A stretch of 64,000 nucleotides of DNA from Desulfoferrobacter suflitae (GTDB lineage: Bacteria > Desulfobacterota > Syntrophobacteria > Syntrophobacterales > Syntrophobacteraceae): positions 186,001 to 250,000 of the forward strand of contig NZ_JAIBKA010000001.1 in assembly GCF_022603395.1 (NCBI RefSeq), given 5' to 3'. The position numbers and the translations under genes were made by a program. Positions 34,896-43,654 of the stretch are shown one piece after another. Position 1 is the first letter of the stretch; each line of letters opens with the position of its first letter. The notes beneath the pieces were generated by a model, which did no database searches, had not been told where the DNA came from, and was given only the letters and a program-made list of their open reading frames with translations.

Positions 34896-34915
34896 TTCCT
34901 GGCTGGCTCCCCGGG
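34896..34915. repeat. Right direct repeat flanking the defence element
   Basis: Twenty bases starting TTCCTGGCTGGC, 19 of 20 identical to 24559-24578. They are the 3' end of a tRNA-Asn fragment. Confidence 0.8.
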
Positions 34916-34951
34916 ACGGACTCGAACCGCCAATCCCGCCACGGGGCGGGA

Positions 34952-35212
34952 TTAACAGCCACTTCCAACAGCCTTTAAAAAACGTGCGATACCGCGTTTC
35001 TTGATCTTACGCTCCAGCCGAACCGCTTCCTTGCCATCGGGTACTTCTATGCACCACAACAGTTCCCACGGTCCCGGGAAACGCTTCGTGGTTTTTGCCA
35101 GATCGTTATCCGCAGCGTTGTGCTGCGCCAAACGCACTTGCAGGTCGCGCGTTTGCCCGCAATAATAGCGGCCGCTGCTAATGCTCTGAAGTATGTAGAC
35201 GTAGTGTTTCAT
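34952..35212 (-). CDS. GIY-YIG nuclease-superfamily protein, copy 1
   Basis: Eighty-six residues beginning MKHYVYILQSISSGRYYCGQT, the GIY-YIG core (YVY...YYCGQT) with the conserved Arg in DLQVRLAQHN and Glu in RLERKIKKRG. This is the short UPF0213/UvrC-N type. The last codons (GGC TGT TAA) lie in sequence homologous to the tRNA-Asn anticodon arm. Its protein is identical to the copy 357 bp away. It could be a nicking or homing-like nuclease, or a repair protein captured next to the tRNA. Confidence 0.88.
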   Translation of the reverse strand: MKHYVYILQSISSGRYYCGQTRDLQVRLAQHNAADNDLAKTTKRFPGPWELLWCIEVPDGKEAVRLERKIKKRGIARFLKAVGSGC

Positions 35213-35219
35213 GCACGCT

Positions 35220-35249
35220 AAAAACAAAAGGCCAGGAATTCTCCTGGCC
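35220..35249 (-). terminator. Terminator of copied tRNA-Asn fragment
   Basis: The same GGCCAGGA / TCCTGGCC hairpin and T-rich tail as at 35577-35606, displaced by exactly 357 bp. Confidence 0.7.
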
Positions 35250-35308
35250 TTGTTCCTGGCTGGCTCCCCGGGACGGACTCGAACCGCCAATCCCGCCACG
35301 GGGCGGGA

Positions 35309-35569
35309 TTAACAGCCACTTCCAACAGCCTTTAAAAAACGTGCGATACCGCGTTTCTTGATCTTACGCTCCAGCCGAACCGCTTCCTTGCCATCGGGTA
35401 CTTCTATGCACCACAACAGTTCCCACGGTCCCGGGAAACGCTTCGTGGTTTTTGCCAGATCGTTATCCGCAGCGTTGTGCTGCGCCAAACGCACTTGCAG
35501 GTCGCGCGTTTGCCCGCAATAATAGCGGCCGCTGCTAATGCTCTGAAGTATGTAGACGTAGTGTTTCAT
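35309..35569 (-). CDS. GIY-YIG nuclease-superfamily protein, copy 2
   Basis: An exact repeat of the 34952-35212 protein: 86 residues with MKHYVYILQSISSGRYYCGQT, then VRLAQHN and ERKIKKRG. It lies 49 bp downstream of the 3' end of the intact tRNA-Asn, separated from it by the tRNA terminator. Being in both units, it is part of the duplicated segment. Confidence 0.88.
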   Translation of the reverse strand: MKHYVYILQSISSGRYYCGQTRDLQVRLAQHNAADNDLAKTTKRFPGPWELLWCIEVPDGKEAVRLERKIKKRGIARFLKAVGSGC

Positions 35570-35576
35570 GCACGCT

Positions 35577-35606
35577 AAAAACAAAAGGCCAGGAATTCTC
35601 CTGGCC
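35577..35606 (-). terminator. Rho-independent terminator of tRNA-Asn
   Basis: On the minus strand GGCCAGGA, a 4-nt loop, TCCTGGCC, then TTTTGTTTTT. It starts 12 nt after the CCA end of tRNA-Asn. Confidence 0.88.
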
Positions 35607-35617
35607 TTGTTCCTGGC

Positions 35618-35693
35618 TGGCTCCCCGGGACGGACTCGAACCGCCAACCTAGTGGTTAACAGCCACCCGCTCTGCCGATTGAGCTACCGGGGA
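35618..35693 (-). tRNA. tRNA-Asn (anticodon GTT)
   Basis: Seventy-six nucleotides. The acceptor TCCCCGG pairs with CCGGGGA, discriminator G, encoded CCA; the anticodon loop is CTGTTAA (GTT). Its 3' end is the integration hotspot for the neighbouring repeats and the defence element. Confidence 0.97.
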
Positions 35694-35715
35694 TCTCACT
35701 TGAAGCGAGAGGCAT

Positions 35716-35744
35716 TCACTACCAGAATGAATCTCCCTTGTCAA
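35716..35744 (-). promoter_or_regulatory. Sigma-70 promoter of tRNA-Asn
   Basis: On the minus strand TTGACA (35744-35739), 17 nt, TAGTGA (35721-35716). The start is predicted about 15 nt before the tRNA. Confidence 0.6.
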
Positions 35745-35819
35745 TAAAAAGCTGCCCAGTTCTTAAGGAAAGTGCAATTGAAACCCATTCCAGCGAGTCG
35801 GAGCTGCAGCATGTGCTTT

Positions 35820-38192
35820 TCACTTGAGCCCACAACGCTGGAGCAGTGCATCATAGTCCGCATCGACACGTTGCTGGATTTTCTGGATTTCGACCTCAGT
35901 CAGATGCCGAAAGCGGCGCTGTGCCGCCATGTATTCGGAAACCGGGATACGCCCCTCGTCGGGACGGCTCACACCGCAGTGCAGACAGCACTGGGATTCC
36001 TTCACCGCCTGTTCTTCGGTAAAGCCAAGGTGCACTTCGTCAAAAGACCGCCTGCGTGCCTCTCCGGAAAGCCGCGGCATAGCCGTACGCCGCCCTGCAA
36101 GGGGAGTTACCGGCGGCGGCAGATCGTCGCGCTCGCGGGTCCTGGCCCTGCCTGCCGCCAGGTCCTTCCTGCTCAGATACCGGTCGATGGAAATAGCCAC
36201 TTCCTTGCCGGCCTCGATAGCCCCGACCACCGTCGCTGCGCCGGTCACTACGTCACCTCCGGCAAAAACCCCGGGAGTTGACGTAGCATAGGTGATCGGG
36301 TCAACTTCGAGAGTATCCCACCGACTGATCTTGGGTTTTTCTTCCCCTCCGTTGTTCAGAACCGATAAATCTGTGGCCAGTCCTATGGCAGCCACCACGG
36401 TATCAGCCTCTATGCTATAATCCGATCCGCTGATCGGCTCCGGCCGGCATCGGCCGCTTTCATCAGGTTCACAGAGCTGCATGCGGATGCACTTGATCTC
36501 CTTTACCCGGCCGTCAGCATCTCCCGAAAGCTCCACCGGAGCAGCCAGAAAATGGAAGGAAATTCCTTCCTCTTCCGCTTCTTTGATCTCTTCTTCCCCA
36601 GCCGGCATCTCCTGGCGACTTCTGCGATACAGCACGAACACTTCTTCGGCTCCAAGCCGCAGGGCCATGCGGGCCGAATCCATGGCCACATTGCCGCCGC
36701 CAACCACCACCACGCGGCGGCCCAAGCCGGCAACCTGGCCCATATTCGCCTGCTTGAGGAAATCACCTCCGGCAAAAACCCCGGCGAGTTCTTCCCCGGG
36801 AACGTTCAACTTGAGGCTTTTCTGCGTTCCGACGGCGATAAAGAAAGATTGAAAACCTTCTTTTCTGAGCTCCTCCAGAGTCGTATCAACTCCCACTTTC
36901 ACCCCGGTGCGCAGTTCCACACCGAGCTTCAAGATAAGGTCAAATTCCGCTTTCATGATGTCGCGCGGCAGCCGAAAGGCTGGAATCCCATAAGTCAGCC
37001 ACCCGCCAGGCTCCGGCATCGCCTCAAAAATCGTGACCGGGTAACCTTCCAGCGCGAGAAAGTAAGCCGCCGTCAGTCCTGCAGGCCCCGCGCCGATGAT
37101 GGCCACCTTGTCTTTCTTGCTCCCTTTCTTGGTGGGGATGTAGGCCTTGTCCTGCCTGAGGTCGAGGTCGGCCACGAAGCGCTTCAGGAATTCGATGGCC
37201 ACCGCACCATCGGTTTCACAGCGGCCGCAGGCAAACTCACAAGGATGATGACACACTCTGCCGCAAACTGCGGGTAGAGGATTGTCCTGTTTTATGAGCT
37301 GCAGGGCTTCCTGAAATTTCCCATGGGCGATCAGTGATACGAATCCCTGCACATCGATTCCCGCAGGGCATGCAGCACCGCAGGAGGCCTTCTCGGCCCG
37401 CGACAGGATCCATTTGCCGTCGATCACTTCATAAAGGGGGAAGACATTGCTCAACACGGCCTTTCTTGCCACTTCCACGCTGGTCTCGGGAGAACTGCGC
37501 CAGCCCGTCGGACAAGGAGAAAAGATGTGAATGTAGGCTGGACCGGGCATCATCGCCGCCTTTTTCACCTTGTTCATCAGATCCACCGGGAAGGCCGGCG
37601 ATGCCGTAGCCACATAAGGAATGCCGTGGGCGGCAACGATGGCCGGCAAGTTTTTCTTCCAGGTAGACTGACCGATGCTTTTTTTCCCGGGAGGCGAGGT
37701 GGTGGTCATGGCCCCGTATGGGGTCGATGAAGAACGCTGAATTCCGGTATTCATGTAGGCTTCATTGTCCAAACACACGTAGATGAAGTTGTGGCCCCGC
37801 TCCAAGGCACCGCTCAGGGACTGAAGACCGATGTCAGCAGTGGCGCCGTCGCCCCCGTATGCCAGAAAGACCACATCCTTCTGATCGATCTTGCCCTTGC
37901 GATTCATTGCCTTATAGGCTGCTTCCACGCCACTCACCACGGCTGAGGCGTTCTCGAAGGCCACGTGCAACCATGGAACGTTCCAGGCCGTTTGCGGGTA
38001 GGGGGAAGTGACAATTTCCATACACCCGGTTGCGCTCACCACCACGACCTCTTTACCGAGAGCTTTCATCACCTGCCGCAGCGCCAACACTTCACCACAT
38101 CCCTGGCAGGCCCGATGCCCTGCTGACAGCGGCTCCTCAACCGGCATCCGACTCATGCGGAAACCCTTAAATTCCTTCAATTGTTCTGCCAT
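35820..38192 (-). CDS. 2-Oxoacid:ferredoxin oxidoreductase beta subunit fused to a GltD/NfnB-type oxidoreductase
   Basis: A 790-residue fusion. Residues 1 to about 265 are a PorB TPP-binding subunit ([37 protein letters not shown]). Residues about 270-345 are the GltD-type N-terminal Cys domain ([27 protein letters not shown]). Residues 360-665 bind FAD and NAD(P) ([51 protein letters not shown]). A C-terminal tail follows with CCLHCG. It is the last gene of porC-porD-porA-porB. The fusion could pass electrons from 2-oxoacid oxidation straight to NAD(P)+ or bifurcate them with ferredoxin. The frame is unbroken. Confidence 0.93.
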   Translation of the reverse strand: MAEQLKEFKGFRMSRMPVEEPLSAGHRACQGCGEVLALRQVMKALGKEVVVVSATGCMEIVTSPYPQTAWNVPWLHVAFENASAVVSGVEAAYKAMNRKGKIDQKDVVFLAYGGDGATADIGLQSLSGALERGHNFIYVCLDNEAYMNTGIQRSSSTPYGAMTTTSPPGKKSIGQSTWKKNLPAIVAAHGIPYVATASPAFPVDLMNKVKKAAMMPGPAYIHIFSPCPTGWRSSPETSVEVARKAVLSNVFPLYEVIDGKWILSRAEKASCGAACPAGIDVQGFVSLIAHGKFQEALQLIKQDNPLPAVCGRVCHHPCEFACGRCETDGAVAIEFLKRFVADLDLRQDKAYIPTKKGSKKDKVAIIGAGPAGLTAAYFLALEGYPVTIFEAMPEPGGWLTYGIPAFRLPRDIMKAEFDLILKLGVELRTGVKVGVDTTLEELRKEGFQSFFIAVGTQKSLKLNVPGEELAGVFAGGDFLKQANMGQVAGLGRRVVVVGGGNVAMDSARMALRLGAEEVFVLYRRSRQEMPAGEEEIKEAEEEGISFHFLAAPVELSGDADGRVKEIKCIRMQLCEPDESGRCRPEPISGSDYSIEADTVVAAIGLATDLSVLNNGGEEKPKISRWDTLEVDPITYATSTPGVFAGGDVVTGAATVVGAIEAGKEVAISIDRYLSRKDLAAGRARTRERDDLPPPVTPLAGRRTAMPRLSGEARRRSFDEVHLGFTEEQAVKESQCCLHCGVSRPDEGRIPVSEYMAAQRRFRHLTEVEIQKIQQRVDADYDALLQRCGLK

Positions 38193-38276
38193 ATCGCATC
38201 CTCGATTTGCGGGGGCCAGAGGCGAAAGAGTTGATCTCCCGGCCCGCCATGGGCCATCGCCACTGTTCCTCCTCAG

Positions 38277-39452
38277 CTATTCTCGCACATTGATAATCTC
38301 ATAGCCCATTGGTGCACCGCGCTCGGCCGCCTCAACCACGCCGTCAGACATCTCCATGAAGTTTTGGACGGTGACATCACGGCCGCCCAGCCCCACGATG
38401 TAGTTCTGCAGGTAGGGATGCAGGTCGCGATCATATAAGGCTGATTTGAGTTCAGCGCAGACCGGCCCGCACACCCCGTTAAGAGTCAGGGCTCGATCCA
38501 TCACCGCCAATGTCCTGGCTCCCTTGACGGCGGCAATCAGCTCTTCGGTCGGAAACGGACGCCACAGCCGAATGCGAGCCAACCCCACACTCCTGCCATC
38601 GGCCCGCATGGCATCAACAGCGGTCATGGCTGTCTCGGAAATACTTCCCATGGTGATCAGTATGGTTTCCGCATCCTCGGTCTTGTAGGTTTCCACCGGG
38701 TGGTAATACCGTCCAAAAAGATCGCCGAATTCCTTCCAGGCTTCGGTGATGACCGCCCTGGAAGCTTTCAAAGCTTCGTCATGAGCTACTTTGGATTCGG
38801 TATAGACCTCCGGCATTCCTACCGGTCCCATGGTGATGGGTTCTTTGGGGTCGAGGCGAAGTTTGGGTCTATACGGGGGCAGGTACCTGTCCACTTCTTC
38901 CTTGTCAAGGAGGATCATCGGTTCGATCATGTGGCTCAAAATGAACCCGTCCAGATTGACAATAACCGGCAGCAAAACCCGCTGGTCTTCGGCCACCCGA
39001 AAGGCATGAAACACCAGGTCGATGACCTCCTGGCCATTTTCAGCTACGGTTTGTATCCAACCCGTGTCCCGGCTCATCATCATGTCGGCATGATCATTCC
39101 AGATGCTGATGGGGGCGCTCAGCGCGCGATTGGCGGTGAGCATGACGATGGGCAGGCGCAACCCGGCCGCAATGTAGCAGATCTCGGACATCAACGCATA
39201 GCCCTGCGAACTGGTCGAGGTGAAGGTTCGCGCTCCCGCCGCCGCAGACCCCACGCAGCAGCTCATGGCGCTGTGTTCCGATTCGACGGGGATGAACTCG
39301 GCATCTAAATGTCCATTGGCAACCAATTCGGAGAGATGTTCGACGATGTGGGTCTGCGGGGTAATGGGGTAAGCAGCAATCACATCGACATCAGCCAATG
39401 CTACAGCCTCGGCTGCAGCAATGGAGACTTCCATTCCAATTCGCTTGGCCAT
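38277..39452 (-). CDS. porA: 2-Oxoacid:ferredoxin oxidoreductase alpha subunit (PorA type)
   Basis: A 391-residue alpha subunit with VIAAYPITPQTHIVEHL, FIPVESEHSAMSCCVGSAAAGARTFTSTSSQGYALM, and the C-terminal transketolase-like part (TILITMGSISETAMTAVDAMR). It combines with the beta, gamma and delta subunits to decarboxylate pyruvate or a related 2-oxoacid to acyl-CoA with reduction of ferredoxin. Its stop is 1-2 nt from the porD ATG, so the genes are translationally coupled. Substrate cannot be fixed from sequence, but the PorA-type arrangement favours pyruvate. Confidence 0.95.
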   Translation of the reverse strand: MAKRIGMEVSIAAAEAVALADVDVIAAYPITPQTHIVEHLSELVANGHLDAEFIPVESEHSAMSCCVGSAAAGARTFTSTSSQGYALMSEICYIAAGLRLPIVMLTANRALSAPISIWNDHADMMMSRDTGWIQTVAENGQEVIDLVFHAFRVAEDQRVLLPVIVNLDGFILSHMIEPMILLDKEEVDRYLPPYRPKLRLDPKEPITMGPVGMPEVYTESKVAHDEALKASRAVITEAWKEFGDLFGRYYHPVETYKTEDAETILITMGSISETAMTAVDAMRADGRSVGLARIRLWRPFPTEELIAAVKGARTLAVMDRALTLNGVCGPVCAELKSALYDRDLHPYLQNYIVGLGGRDVTVQNFMEMSDGVVEAAERGAPMGYEIINVRE

Positions 39453-39453
39453 C

Positions 39454-39747
39454 TTAATCGCCCTCCTGCACCATTTTGATTGCGTCTACAGGACATTCAT
39501 GGGCACAAATCCCGCAGCCTTTGCAATAGTAGTAGTTCTGCTCGTAGTAACCCTGCTCGTTGCGCACATAGACCATATCGGGACAATAAATGTAGCAGCG
39601 GCCACACTTAATGCACGCTTCAAAATCGGTGACCGGATACATGGACCGCCAGTCTCCGGTCTTCAGTTCACCCGCGCTGCCCGGTTGTCGAATAGCGGTA
39701 CCCAGCTCCAATTCCTTCCAACTGCAAATTCCGGTTTCCTTAGGCAC
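39454..39747 (-). CDS. porD: 2-Oxoacid:ferredoxin oxidoreductase delta subunit (two [4Fe-4S])
   Basis: Ninety-seven residues. The C-terminal half has two ferredoxin motifs, CIKCGRCYIYCPD and CKGCGICAHECP; the first 40 residues are the usual PorD leader. It relays electrons from the TPP site out of the complex. It is tightly packed between porC (3-nt gap) and porA. Confidence 0.95.
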   Translation of the reverse strand: MPKETGICSWKELELGTAIRQPGSAGELKTGDWRSMYPVTDFEACIKCGRCYIYCPDMVYVRNEQGYYEQNYYYCKGCGICAHECPVDAIKMVQEGD

Positions 39748-39750
39748 GGT

Positions 39751-40299
39751 TCAACCCTCCACATTGGTTTCATCAAAAGCGCGCAAGCATGCCGCTAGAT
39801 TCTTTTCGGCAATGGGGCCGAATCGGTTTTGAATGGGACTGCGCAGCGCGTCGATGGGCATGATGCCGGACGCCTTCAGTAATGCCCCCAACATGGTGGT
39901 GTTGGTGATGGGAAGTCGCATGGTCTCCAGGGCAATCTTGGTGGCATCCACGATGGCCAGCCTGGCCTTCAGACCTGTTTCGCGGCGCAACTCTTCGGCG
40001 CTCTTACTGGTGTTCAAAACCACCAGCCCCCCTTCCCGCAAACCCGCTTCAACATTGACTATCTCCAGCAACGACGGATCCAGCACCACAACAATGTTCG
40101 GCTCATAAATTTTCTCACGAGTGCGAATCTGCTGTTCACTCACCCGCACAAACGCCATGACCGGGGCGCCCCGTCGCTCAGGACCAAAACTGGGGAAGGC
40201 CTGGGCAAACTTACCTTCTTCGATGGCCGCCAAAGCCGTAAGCTCTGCAGAAGTCACAGCTCCCTGGCCTCCGCGTCCATGAAAGCGTATTTCAACCAT
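39751..40299 (-). CDS. porC: 2-Oxoacid:ferredoxin oxidoreductase gamma subunit
   Basis: A 182-residue gamma subunit beginning MVEIRFHGRGGQGAVTSAELTA, the family signature, with FPSFGPERRGAPV. I use the ATG at 40299 (GGAG upstream) instead of an in-frame ATG at 40332, since homologues start here. First gene of the four-gene operon. Confidence 0.95.
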   Translation of the reverse strand: MVEIRFHGRGGQGAVTSAELTALAAIEEGKFAQAFPSFGPERRGAPVMAFVRVSEQQIRTREKIYEPNIVVVLDPSLLEIVNVEAGLREGGLVVLNTSKSAEELRRETGLKARLAIVDATKIALETMRLPITNTTMLGALLKASGIMPIDALRSPIQNRFGPIAEKNLAACLRAFDETNVEG

Positions 40300-40475
40300 A
40301 GCTAGTCTCCACATTGAACGATTTGAAATCAAAACTCACCTTAAGAAGGCCCAACTCCAGGCGGCTTGAGCACACTCACGGCGATCCTTCGAGCGAAGTG
40401 ACCATTAGATATCTTGTAACTTATAGCAACATTGTGCAAAAAAGGTCAAGGTAATTGTGCCCTCCATCAACAATA

Positions 40476-41084
40476 CTAGTCAAAGGCCAGGCGCCCCTTG
40501 AGGGCCCGCTCCAGAGTAATCCTGTCGATGTATTTGAGATCTCCACCCATGGGTATGCCATAAGCGATCCGTGAGATGCGCAATGCTCGATCTTTCAGAA
40601 GTTTGACCAGGTAGTGAGCCGTAGCCTCGCCTTCATTACTGGGATTGGTGGCAATGATCAGTTCGCGAATGTTTTCTTCATCGAGGCGCCTGAGCAGTTC
40701 CCGGATGCGAATATCATCCGGCCCGACGGCATCCAACGGAGCCAAAACCCCCTGCAACACATGATAGCGTCCCTTGAACGCCCCCGACTGTTCCAGCGCA
40801 AGTAGGTCGGCTGTGGTCTCAACCACACACAGTTCTCCCGTATCACGGTTTGGGTCGGCACAGATGGAACATATCTCTGCATCCGTGAAATGAAAGCAGC
40901 GGGTGCAGGCGTGAATCCGGCTCTTCATTTGCTGAATGGATCGAGCCAAAGCAAAGGTTTCCTCATCGGAGGCCCGCAACAAATGCATGGCAATCCTTGT
41001 GGCACTCTTTTCGCCCAAACCGGGCAGTTTGCTCAGTCTCCGAATCAGATCCAGCAGAATCGGGGGGTACCCATTTAAGTTCAT
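40476..41084 (-). CDS. recR: Recombination protein RecR
   Basis: A 202-residue RecR of normal length. The helix-hairpin-helix LSKLPGLGEKSATRIAMHLL is followed by the zinc finger CTRCFHFTDAEICSIC, then a Toprim domain (LCVVETTADLLALEQSG, IATNPSNEGEATAHYL) and the C-terminal Walker-like segment (ISRIAYGIPMGGDLKYID). It acts with RecF/RecO in single-strand gap repair. It follows ybaB and dnaX, the standard bacterial order. Confidence 0.98.
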   Translation of the reverse strand: MNLNGYPPILLDLIRRLSKLPGLGEKSATRIAMHLLRASDEETFALARSIQQMKSRIHACTRCFHFTDAEICSICADPNRDTGELCVVETTADLLALEQSGAFKGRYHVLQGVLAPLDAVGPDDIRIRELLRRLDEENIRELIIATNPSNEGEATAHYLVKLLKDRALRISRIAYGIPMGGDLKYIDRITLERALKGRLAFD

Positions 41085-41117
41085 TATTTCAGATGATTAT
41101 CCTGTTTGCTCGATCCG

Positions 41118-41444
41118 CTAAAACAACCCTGGAATCTTCAGTCCCGGGATGTTCAATCCACCCGCAATCTTGCCCATTTCACTCGCCATCAATTCCTGTG
41201 ATTGCCGCAGCCCATCATTGACGGCAGCGACGACCAGGTCTTGCAGCATGTCAATATCATTGGGGTCCACTACCTGAGGTTCGATTTTTATGCTGACGAC
41301 CTCCTGACGCCCGTTGACGACAACCGTCACCATGCCACCCCCGGCACTGGATTCTACTGTCCTGGCAGCCAATTCCGCCTGCACTTTTGCCATCTTATCC
41401 TGCAACGCCTTGACCTGTTGCATCGGGTTGAAGCCTTTAACCAT
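41118..41444 (-). CDS. ybaB: YbaB/EbfC-family nucleoid-associated protein
   Basis: A 108-residue YbaB family protein (MQQVKALQDKMAKVQAELAARTVESSAGGGMVTVVVNGRQEVVSIKI in parts, DPNDIDMLQDLVVAAVNDGLRQSQE, then the Gly-rich tail GGLNIPGLKIPGLF). It forms dimers that bind DNA. It lies 2 nt after dnaX and 33 nt before recR in their conserved operon. Confidence 0.97.
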   Translation of the reverse strand: MVKGFNPMQQVKALQDKMAKVQAELAARTVESSAGGGMVTVVVNGRQEVVSIKIEPQVVDPNDIDMLQDLVVAAVNDGLRQSQELMASEMGKIAGGLNIPGLKIPGLF

Positions 41445-41446
41445 GA

Positions 41447-43183
41447 TTATTTTTCTCCTTCTTTTAGGTTCTTTATGTCTATAAGCTCTCCACCCAGGAT
41501 TTCCAAGGCCTGCTGCACCATGGGATGCTCCAAAACCAACAGTCTGGTGCTGGTTTTGGATCTCTTTGAACCACCCCGGCTCTTCTTGCCGGTCTGCAAC
41601 TGAGACGACGAACGACCCTTGATGACCCAGCTAGGCTTTATACCCAAGAAAGAACCGGCCAATTGCGAAAGTTTATTTATGCTACGCGGATCTTTCAGAG
41701 CATCGGCATACACATCGAGAACCTCCAACTCTACTAAGCCCTCAGATGTCGCACTGATCCGGCTGCTGAAAAGCTTGGCCTGAAGTACCGGGTCATTGGC
41801 TTGCAGCCACTGGAGAAAACTGTCCCAGCGGGAGAGCGCCTCCTCTGTTAAAATGGGTTGCGCCGGAAACCGATCCATCATCGTCACAGTTGCAGCCGCG
41901 TCGGGAGGCGGTCCAGAATCAGGTAAATGTGCGTCTTCCGGCGGCAGAGCCTGTTCCGCATCATTGATCTGGGGCGGGGGTTCCCACACATGATTTTCCT
42001 GAGGTGCGTGAACCAGCTCACCGCATGCCCCGCCGGCAAGGCGCGTTTCCAGGCCGGCAAGTTTTTCCAGCAGCAATTCCAGCGACTCCAGCTGCGGCAT
42101 TCTGGCCAAACGCACAAGAAGCATTTCCAGGGCGATTCTTGGCATTGAGGAGCGACGGATTTCCTCTTCACCCCTCAGCAGCATCTGAAAAAACAGGTAC
42201 AGGGACTCAGCATTGGTCTTGTGGGCCTGTTCCTCCAGAAGCCTCAGTTCTTCTTGAGGCAAATCGACATTGCGGGAGGCATCAGCCTGACTGACTGTCC
42301 AAAACAATAAATTCCTGAAATGGTCACAGAGTTGTTGGCAAAAACGTCGGCTGTCGATACCACGCCGGTAAAGGTCACTGACTATCTGAAGGCAGCCGGA
42401 GACATCTCCTTCCAAGATTGCCCGCCCCGTACGGTGCACGCTCGTGCGGTCCACCACGCCAAGTACATCCAGGATTTCGTCATCTTTGAGGCCTTCCGCG
42501 CTAAAAGCCAGCAGCTGTTCCAGCAGGCTCTGCGCATCGCGCATGCTGCCGTCCGCTTCACGCGCAACGGCATACAGCACATTGTCTGAAATGTCGGTTT
42601 GCTCATGATGGGCTATGTTTTTAAGCTGTTTTACAATTTCACCGGTGGCAATACGTCGGAAGTCGAACCGCTGGCAACGACTCAAAATGGTGCTGAGTAT
42701 CTTGTGCGGTTCGGTGGTGGCAAATATGAAAAGCACATGATCGGGTGGTTCCTCCAGAGTTTTGAGCAGAGCGTTGAAGGCCTCCGTTGTCAGCATGTGC
42801 ACTTCATCAATGATATAGATTTTGTAGCGACTTTTGGCCGGCCGGTAGCGCACCGTCTCGCGCAGTTCGCGGATGCTGTCGATCCCTCGATTGGAAGCTC
42901 CGTCGATTTCTAACACATCGACCGAACTACCCTGAGTGATTTCCCGACAATTGGAGCAGTCATTACATGGTGGAGCATCGGTTGCTCCCTGACAATTTAT
43001 GGATTTGGCCAGAATGCGGGCAACGGAGGTTTTGCCCACGCCGCGCGCACCAGTGAACAGGTAGGCGTGCGCCAACCGGTTGGAGCGAATAGCGTTTTGC
43101 AGGGTCTTGGTTACATGAGGCTGTCCTACCACCTCATCAAAGTTTTGCGGGCGCCACTTACGGGCTAACACCAGGTAAGACAT
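41447..43183 (-). CDS. dnaX: DNA polymerase III subunits gamma/tau
   Basis: A 578-residue clamp-loader ATPase starting MSYLVLARKWRPQNFDEVVGQ (ATG at 43183; the frame extends 33 codons upstream without homology). Walker A is GARGVGKTS, zinc ligands are CNDCSNC, Walker B is IYIIDEVHML, and the sensor segment is LSRCQRFDFRR. The tau-like C-terminal region is shorter and Pro/Gln-rich. It loads the beta clamp. Confidence 0.97.
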   Translation of the reverse strand: MSYLVLARKWRPQNFDEVVGQPHVTKTLQNAIRSNRLAHAYLFTGARGVGKTSVARILAKSINCQGATDAPPCNDCSNCREITQGSSVDVLEIDGASNRGIDSIRELRETVRYRPAKSRYKIYIIDEVHMLTTEAFNALLKTLEEPPDHVLFIFATTEPHKILSTILSRCQRFDFRRIATGEIVKQLKNIAHHEQTDISDNVLYAVAREADGSMRDAQSLLEQLLAFSAEGLKDDEILDVLGVVDRTSVHRTGRAILEGDVSGCLQIVSDLYRRGIDSRRFCQQLCDHFRNLLFWTVSQADASRNVDLPQEELRLLEEQAHKTNAESLYLFFQMLLRGEEEIRRSSMPRIALEMLLVRLARMPQLESLELLLEKLAGLETRLAGGACGELVHAPQENHVWEPPPQINDAEQALPPEDAHLPDSGPPPDAAATVTMMDRFPAQPILTEEALSRWDSFLQWLQANDPVLQAKLFSSRISATSEGLVELEVLDVYADALKDPRSINKLSQLAGSFLGIKPSWVIKGRSSSQLQTGKKSRGGSKRSKTSTRLLVLEHPMVQQALEILGGELIDIKNLKEGEK

Positions 43184-43398
43184 AGTGGGACTGACAATCC
43201 GCAACTTCAGCCGGTAGTTGCACTGAGGTATGAAAAAGAGTGCTGCTGTTGGCCACGCGTAACTCTGTCTGGCACGCCCCATTCCCTCTCACGCGGCAAA
43301 CCCGGCAACTTAAATCCTGAGCCTGCCAATGCTGTCAAGGACAACCGGTCCTAATCATTGAAAGGGTGCTTGTGAATGAGACAATAGGGCAAGAAGGG

Positions 43399-43492
43399 TG
43401 GCGGAGAGAGAGGGATTCGAACCCTCGGTACACCTTTTGGGCGTACACACGATTTCCAGTCGTGCTCCTTCAGCCAGCTCGGACATCTCTCC
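43399..43492 (-). tRNA. tRNA-Ser (anticodon GGA)
   Basis: Ninety-four nucleotides with the long variable arm of type II tRNAs. The anticodon stem-loop is CACGA-CTGGAAA-TCGTG (GGA), with acceptor GGAGAGA and encoded CCA. It lies between dnaX and a second tRNA-Ser. Confidence 0.95.
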
Positions 43493-43544
43493 ACAGGTAA
43501 CTCTCTTAGGGTAACCGCCAACAAATTTCAAGCAGCTTTTAACA

Positions 43545-43640
43545 TGGCGGAGAGGGTGGGATTCGAACCCACGTGCCCTGCTCTTCACAGGACAAGTCGA
43601 TTTCGAGTCGACCCCGTTACGGCCACTTCGGTACCTCTCC
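43545..43640 (-). tRNA. tRNA-Ser (anticodon CGA)
   Basis: Ninety-six nucleotides, type II with a long variable arm. The anticodon stem-loop is GTCGA-CTCGAAA-TCGAC (CGA), acceptor GGAGAGG, encoded CCA. It starts 14 nt after tadA ends and is probably in the tadA transcript. Confidence 0.95.
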
Positions 43641-43654
43641 TCACTTATTACGAC

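Larger units (their letters stand above)
34904..35617. repeat. Two tandem 357-bp units of tRNA-Asn fragment plus GIY-YIG gene
   Basis: Units 34904-35260 and 35261-35617 appear identical. Each begins with the last 30 nt of tRNA-Asn (minus strand). It continues through a GC-rich inverted repeat (AATCCCGCC / GGCGGGATT) in place of the tRNA variable region, an 11-nt match to the tRNA anticodon arm (GTGGCTGTTAA), a GIY-YIG gene and the tRNA terminator. The intact tRNA-Asn starts the third position at 35618. Confidence 0.9.
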
